The notes under the pieces are model-generated. The model searched no databases. It saw nothing but the letters and a program-made list of their open reading frames with translations, and had not been told where the DNA came from. A stretch of DNA of 64,000 nt from Sphaerobacteraceae bacterium (lineage in GTDB: Bacteria; Chloroflexota; Chloroflexia; Thermomicrobiales; Thermomicrobiaceae): contig REEK01000112.1 of NCBI GenBank assembly GCA_007695115.1, positions 1-64,000 on the forward strand. Reading direction: 5' to 3'. The translations under genes were made by a program, and so were the position numbers. Positions 59,480 to 64,000 of this stretch are shown in pieces (within the stretch, counting starts at the first letter, position 1; every line of letters begins with the position of its first letter).

Positions 59480-61180
59480 CTACTCTCGCAACTTCGCCGT
59501 GGCATCTGTGTCGACTTCGAGTGTTTTCGGGTCGATCACAACACCGTATCGATCTCTGGCAGCTTCCACGCTCACCAATCCATCGACCACGTCCTCGGCA
59601 ACCGCCTCCGGGTCGCGCTCCGCTGGAGAGAAGAAACCACCACCACCCGGAAGTCCGAGCGAAATCCGCATATCAGGGGGGAACTCACGCATCCCTTTCT
59701 GATCGATCACAGTGCCATCACTCAGCTCGATATGAGCTAGTGCCCCCGGCTCTCCCCCGGCATAGCCAGCGGCCGGATATCGTGTCCGATCGAACAGGGC
59801 CGAGAACGTCCAGGGATGGCCGTTGGTCACGCCGACGTCCATAGTCTGTCCGAGGCCACCACGGAACTTGCCGGGACCTCCTGAATCCGTACGATACTCG
59901 CGCTTGAATATATGAATTGGTGCAAGCGATTCGATCACCTCGGCGGGCACGCCAGAGATACCACTGGGGAATGCTGTCGAGCTGATCCCGTCGGTTGTCG
60001 GACGGGCACCGGTTCCTCCGGTCGAAAACCAGACATAGGTCCAGAGCGAGCCATCATCCTGCTTACCAGACAGCTGCATACTCCAGATATTGGCAGCGCC
60101 TTCGGCCAGCACTCGCTCGGGAAGCGCTTCAGCCAGTGCCCCGAAAATCGCACCGGGCAGAAAATGGCCCAGAATGTGACGTCCACAAACCGGCGCAGGA
60201 TGCTGGGCATTGAGAATCGATCGCTCTGGCGCCACCACGCGAACCGGTCGAAAGCTGCCTTCGTTGTTGGGTACTTCGGGAGCCAGCGCGCATTTCAGGG
60301 CGTAGGTGGTGTATGCGTGGGTGTAATTCAGGACCACATTGATCCCGTAGCCACTCTCGGGAGAGCTCCCCGCCCAGTCGACTTCCAGCTCGTCGCCCCG
60401 TTTGCGGATGGTCACTGCCAGTTTGACCGGAGCCTCGTAGCCATCCGAAAAGACTTCGTTTGAGTAATCGCCATCCGGGAGTTTAGCAATCGCTTCCCGC
60501 ATCGCGTTCTCCGACCGGCTGATGATCTCGTCAGCCAGTGGTTCGAGCGTCTCGAGCTCGAACTCCTCCATGAACTGGAGCAGATACTGTCCACCGACGT
60601 CGTTGGCGACAACCTGTGCGTGGATGTCCCCGATCACCGGCTCCGGAGCCCGACAGTTGGCGGCGATGAGCTTGAACAACTCCCGGTTCTCTTCGCCAGC
60701 CATGTAGAGTCTGGTGATCGGCACGAAGAGCCCCTCTTCGTAGACCGAACGGGCATCGGTGCCCATACCTCGACCACCGATATCGAGCGCATGACAGGTG
60801 TTCCCGAAGAACCCCACGAGTAGTCCGTCACCGCTGAAGATCGGCGTGATAACGGTGAAATCATGCAGGTGACCAGACGTCTTCTGCGGGTCGTTGGTGA
60901 TCAGCACATCGCCCGGCTGGAGTGTGTCGGCCGGGTACTCCGCCAGAAAGTAGTGAATGCAGGTCGCCATCGCGTTGATGTGCCCCGGAGTTCCGGTCAC
61001 TGCCTGAGCGATCATATTCCCGCGGGTATCGAACACCCCGGCGGAGAGATCACCTGACTCCCGAACGATGGTCGTGAATGATGTGCGCATCAGCGCTGCG
61101 GCCTGTTCGTTGACCACGGCAATCAGCCGGTTCCAGAGAATTTCGAGTGTGATCGGATCGAGCTTAGTGGTCTTGCTCAC
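59480..61180 (-). CDS. hyuB: Hydantoinase B / oxoprolinase family protein
   Basis: HyuB proteins form ATP-dependent hydantoinases, oxoprolinases or acetone-carboxylase-like enzymes with HyuA. The 566-residue protein has the family start DPITLEILWNRLIAVV, VRESGDLSAGVFD, GDVLITNDPQKTSGHLHDF, and the glycine-rich TGGTGARPTTDG and GGPGKFRGGLGQ. The GTG at 61180 follows AAAGGGTGG. The substrate is not defined by sequence. hyuA lies upstream, with one gene in between. Confidence 0.92.
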   Translation of the reverse strand: MSKTTKLDPITLEILWNRLIAVVNEQAAALMRTSFTTIVRESGDLSAGVFDTRGNMIAQAVTGTPGHINAMATCIHYFLAEYPADTLQPGDVLITNDPQKTSGHLHDFTVITPIFSGDGLLVGFFGNTCHALDIGGRGMGTDARSVYEEGLFVPITRLYMAGEENRELFKLIAANCRAPEPVIGDIHAQVVANDVGGQYLLQFMEEFELETLEPLADEIISRSENAMREAIAKLPDGDYSNEVFSDGYEAPVKLAVTIRKRGDELEVDWAGSSPESGYGINVVLNYTHAYTTYALKCALAPEVPNNEGSFRPVRVVAPERSILNAQHPAPVCGRHILGHFLPGAIFGALAEALPERVLAEGAANIWSMQLSGKQDDGSLWTYVWFSTGGTGARPTTDGISSTAFPSGISGVPAEVIESLAPIHIFKREYRTDSGGPGKFRGGLGQTMDVGVTNGHPWTFSALFDRTRYPAAGYAGGEPGALAHIELSDGTVIDQKGMREFPPDMRISLGLPGGGGFFSPAERDPEAVAEDVVDGLVSVEAARDRYGVVIDPKTLEVDTDATAKLRE

Positions 61181-61271
61181 GCGGCCACCCTTTCTCACCT
61201 TTTCAGCAGACGAGCTCCCAGAGAGAGCCGGTTCATGCTACCGGTTTGAGCGATCACAGGCAACAAAAGAA

Positions 61272-61303
61272 CGTCCGGCGAACTCCGCAGAGCGCACCGG
61301 ACG
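61272..61303 (-). terminator. Terminator after the PNPOx-like gene
   Basis: CGTCCGG pairs with CCGGACG (7 bp plus inner pairs). On the minus strand it is followed by TTCTTTTGTT. It lies between the PNPOx gene stop (61440) and the hyuB start, in a 259-nt gap that otherwise holds only a GC-rich GCCGCC/GGCGGC repeat near 61317. Confidence 0.55.
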
Positions 61304-61439
61304 GACGAGGTGGGTTGCCGCCGCGGGGGACGGCGGCTCAGGTGGTGGAATGAACATTGATCTAGCCGAAGCAGAATCAGATCATCTGTTCGGATTGTAG
61401 CGAATACTGGGCCTTCGGAAAACTGTACCGAGGGACAGT

Positions 61440-61913
61440 TCAGGCAGATCGTTGGTCGTGAATCCGGGCAACCCAGCTCCCAGCGCGCATGACCTGTCGA
61501 TCCTGCAGTTCATCCGGGTTTCGCCACGTCTGGATTTGATCGGGCGTCAGAGAGATGAGCGAGTAGAAGCCGGCCGGTTGCCGCGCGTCGAACCCGCAAC
61601 TCTCTGCGTGGGCGTCCCAGATCGGGTCGTCATCTAGTGGTGCCGGCATCTCCACCGGGCCTTCAACGATGGCAACGTCTCTGGTCGGGCCAATGGCGAT
61701 CCGAGCCCAGCCGGCTCTGCGGAGATTCCGTGCGGTCACGCTATTCCCGGGCAACGCCATGATGAACACCGCTCCGGTCCAGTAGAACGAGAGCGGCACC
61801 AGATGAGCCTTGCCATCGGCGCTGGCAGAGGCGACCCAGGCATCCTCCTGGGTGTCGAACAACTCCAGGACATCACGAATGCGCTGCTCGGCCGAGCGAA
61901 CTGACGAACTCAC
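61440..61913 (-). CDS. Pyridoxamine 5'-phosphate oxidase-like flavin/F420-binding protein
   Basis: The 157-residue protein has the split-barrel flavin/F420-binding fold. It contains AWVASASADGKAHLVPLSFYW, NSVTARNLRRAGWARIAIGPTRD, and a late WRNPDEL segment. Members reduce or oxidise small substrates with FMN or F420. Its place between hyuA and hyuB may reflect a linked pathway, or only chance. Confidence 0.82.
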   Translation of the reverse strand: MSSSVRSAEQRIRDVLELFDTQEDAWVASASADGKAHLVPLSFYWTGAVFIMALPGNSVTARNLRRAGWARIAIGPTRDVAIVEGPVEMPAPLDDDPIWDAHAESCGFDARQPAGFYSLISLTPDQIQTWRNPDELQDRQVMRAGSWVARIHDQRSA

Positions 61914-62017
61914 GATGACTCCGATCGACTCACGGCAATCTCACGCTGCCTGAGACGATATCAACGCTCTTGCGCGCAGACTATACGAAGAATGTCGTAT
62001 TTTTTTCCGCGCCAAGC

Positions 62018-64000
62018 TCAATTGTCGGAGATTCGCAAGTTCCGCAACCGATCGATCTCGATCAATGCCTCCGTGTTCACGACTGCGGTCGACTCCCGCT
62101 CCTCGATAATTGCCGGGCCAGCAAACGACATCCCGGGGCCGAGTCGATACCGATCGAAGACCGGCACCTCGCGGAAACCCTTCTCCTGCGGGAGATAGAT
62201 CTCCCGGGTCCCCTTCTGCGCCTGCTCCACCGAAGCCGCTGGCTCGACGGTTGAAAGCAGTTCGAGCGGCACCGTTGGTGCCGGCCCGGACACCAGAACA
62301 CGCCAGTTCACCGCTTCGATCGGATTTCCCGGGGCCGAACGCTGGAACAATCGCCGGTACTCGGCATCGAACCGGGCTTCGATATCTGCCCTTGTCTCCC
62401 GGGACGGTCGATCCGGACCAAGATCGACCGAGATCTCGTGTCCCTGCCCGGCGTAGCGGAGTTCAGCCACGCGAGTGAAGATCATCTGATCTTCCGGGAT
62501 TCCGGCATCGGAGAGAATCTGGCGTCCTTCGTCTTCCATCTCCAGCACCAGACGCTGAAGCTCCTGCCAGTCGATATCATCCAGCAACCCATTGAGGCTG
62601 CGAACGAAGTCGAACGCCAGTGGAGCGGAGAGGAACCCGACGGTCGAGAGAACCCCGGCACCGATCGGAACGATCACTTCTGGTGCGTTGAGAATCTGCG
62701 CGACGCCCCAGGCATGCACCGGACCAGCTCCACCGAATGCGAACACCGGGTAGGCCCGCGGGTCCTTGCCCTGTTCGACGGCGTGGACCCGGGCCGCGTT
62801 GGCCATGTTTTCGTTGACGACTTTGTGGATGCCCCAGGCCGCCTCGATCGCGTCAATACCCAAGTGGTCAGCCACCTCATGCTGAATCGCCTGGCGTGTT
62901 TGCGATAGATCGAGCGCCATCGATCCACCAAGGAAGAAATCCGGATCGAGATAGCCGAGCAACAGATCGGCGTCGGTGACCGTCGGCTGGATACCGCCTC
63001 GCCCATAGCAGACAGGTCCCGGATCCGAACCGGCACTCTGAGGCCCGACTTTCAGCAATCCGAGGGAGTCGATTGAAGCGATGCTTCCCCCGCCAGCCCC
63101 GATCTCGATCATCTCGATGACCGGTACCTTGACCGGCAAACCGCTGCCCTTCTTGAATCGATAGACGCGGCTTACCTCGAACTCGGTCGAGATGGTCGGC
63201 TCGCCGTTGTCGATCAGACAGGCTTTTGCAGTGGTCCCGCCCATATCGAACGAGAGAAGATCGGAGAGCCCCAGTTCGTTTCCATACCGGGATGCGGCCA
63301 GCGCGCCAGCTGCCGGGCCGGACTCCACCAGACGAATCGGATAGCTGCGGGCCGTCTCGACGGTACAGATACCACCCGACGACAGCATGATCAGCAACTC
63401 TGCTTCGATCCCCTGCTCCCGGAGCACATCGCTGAGCAGAGCCAGATACCGATCAATCACCGGCCGCACATACACGTTCGCCAGCGTGGTGGAGACCCGC
63501 TCGTATTCCCGGATCTCGGGAGCAACACTCGATGAGAGCGAGACCGTCATCTCCGGCGCAATTTCCGCGAGGATCTCACCGACTCGCTGCTCGTTTTCAG
63601 GGTTTCGATAGCTGTGCAGCAGTGCAACACCGACCGCATCGATGCCTGCACCGCGAAGCTCCTCGACGAGCGCCGCCACGTCGTCCGGGTCGACATTCTT
63701 CAGGACCGTGCCATCGGCAGCAGTCCGTTCGTCGAGCTCCAGCCGCCAGCGCCGGCGAACCAGTGGCTCCGGCATCTCGAGGAAGATATCGTAGAGATCG
63801 TAGCGATGCTCACGCCCCATCTGCACGGCATCACGGAACCCACGCGTGGTAATCAGCGCCGTGGGCGAACCCCGGCGCTCGATCAGTGCATTCGTCACCA
63901 GGGTTGTGCCGTGAATAACTCGATCGACGTCGCGTCCTTCGTGCTCTCCTGCCGAGAGCACCGCTTCGACGCCGTCACCGACTGCCAGAGAAGGCTCGTC
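62018..64000 (-). CDS. hyuA: Hydantoinase A / oxoprolinase family protein, 5' end outside window
   Basis: The visible 660 codons belong to HyuA. They have VIHGTTLVTNALIERRG, the ATP-binding LLSFDMGGTTAKACLI, and IGAGGGSIASIDSLG. The frame is still open at the window edge (upstream residues DEPSLAVGDGVEAVL), so the N-terminal GGTFTD region lies outside the window. It pairs with hyuB downstream. Confidence 0.93.
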   Translation of the reverse strand, partial: DEPSLAVGDGVEAVLSAGEHEGRDVDRVIHGTTLVTNALIERRGSPTALITTRGFRDAVQMGREHRYDLYDIFLEMPEPLVRRRWRLELDERTAADGTVLKNVDPDDVAALVEELRGAGIDAVGVALLHSYRNPENEQRVGEILAEIAPEMTVSLSSSVAPEIREYERVSTTLANVYVRPVIDRYLALLSDVLREQGIEAELLIMLSSGGICTVETARSYPIRLVESGPAAGALAASRYGNELGLSDLLSFDMGGTTAKACLIDNGEPTISTEFEVSRVYRFKKGSGLPVKVPVIEMIEIGAGGGSIASIDSLGLLKVGPQSAGSDPGPVCYGRGGIQPTVTDADLLLGYLDPDFFLGGSMALDLSQTRQAIQHEVADHLGIDAIEAAWGIHKVVNENMANAARVHAVEQGKDPRAYPVFAFGGAGPVHAWGVAQILNAPEVIVPIGAGVLSTVGFLSAPLAFDFVRSLNGLLDDIDWQELQRLVLEMEDEGRQILSDAGIPEDQMIFTRVAELRYAGQGHEISVDLGPDRPSRETRADIEARFDAEYRRLFQRSAPGNPIEAVNWRVLVSGPAPTVPLELLSTVEPAASVEQAQKGTREIYLPQEKGFREVPVFDRYRLGPGMSFAGPAIIEERESTAVVNTEALIEIDRLRNLRISDN

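Overview
The window is about 60% GC and gene-dense, and it reads as one continuous bacterial chromosome segment. No phage, integrase, transposase, rRNA or CRISPR array is visible. Gene content suggests a Chloroflexota bacterium of the Thermomicrobia/Sphaerobacter type. The evidence is an aerobic CO-dehydrogenase-type molybdoenzyme cluster, a System I (Ccm) cytochrome c maturation operon with a cysteine-type CcmE, a complete H+-type F-ATPase operon, a T-box controlled leuS, frequent GTG/TTG starts, and an acyltransferase/CDP-alcohol transferase lipid operon. The phylum is an inference from gene content, not a measured placement.

Layout. 0-4 kb (minus): tig-clpP-clpX proteostasis operon and a small IscA-fold protein. 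4.2-5 kb (plus): a lipid-kinase-like protein. 5.4-14.5 kb (plus): a molybdenum hydroxylase cluster, coxG-coxS-(coxL remnant)-coxM, a terminator, then coxD-coxE-xdhC(split)-mocA-nudix-coxL. The intact CoxL carries the form II signature AYRGAGR. 14.6-21.7 kb (minus): tlpA/resA, a CopD-like membrane protein and ccmE-F-H-I-A-B-C-D. ccmD is a 48-residue gene overlapping ccmC by one base. 21.8-30.5 kb (minus): atpI-B-E-F-H-A-G-D-C followed by murA. 30.6-33.8 kb (minus): pyrG, an MBL-fold hydrolase and recX. 33.8-35.5 kb (plus): a DUF218 protein with a damaged or unconventional start and an HpcH/HpaI aldolase. 35.5-40.3 kb (minus): aminotransferase, uridine kinase, leuS, and the leuS leader. 40.4-42.4 kb (plus): an NfeD/ClpP-class membrane protein and yajQ. 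42.4-44.8 kb (minus): phospholipid operon. 44.9-50 kb (minus): DUF3048 lipoprotein, a proline-rich PH-like membrane protein and a parvulin foldase. 50-51.6 kb (minus): rpsF-ssb-rpsR. 51.7-59.2 kb: an SDR of lower GC, a lipoprotein solute-binding protein, thrC-thrB, and oppB-oppC. 59.5-64 kb (minus): hydantoinase A (cut by the window edge), a PNPOx-like protein and hydantoinase B.

The most striking feature is the leuS leader at 39930-40292 (minus). A TTGACT-17-TAACAT promoter precedes a recognisable T-box Stem I with a CUC leucine specifier, a Stem II region, a T-box antiterminator and a terminator with a six-T run. A complete tRNA-Ala(GGC) gene lies inside this leader, in the loop of a 7-bp Stem III, on the same strand. 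The riboswitch therefore appears to contain a mature tRNA gene between its tRNA-reading and tRNA-acceptor-sensing halves. The second notable feature is the relic of a coxL 3' end between coxS and coxM, which suggests that an ancestral coxS-coxL-coxM order was broken by deletion while a full coxL persists 6 kb downstream.
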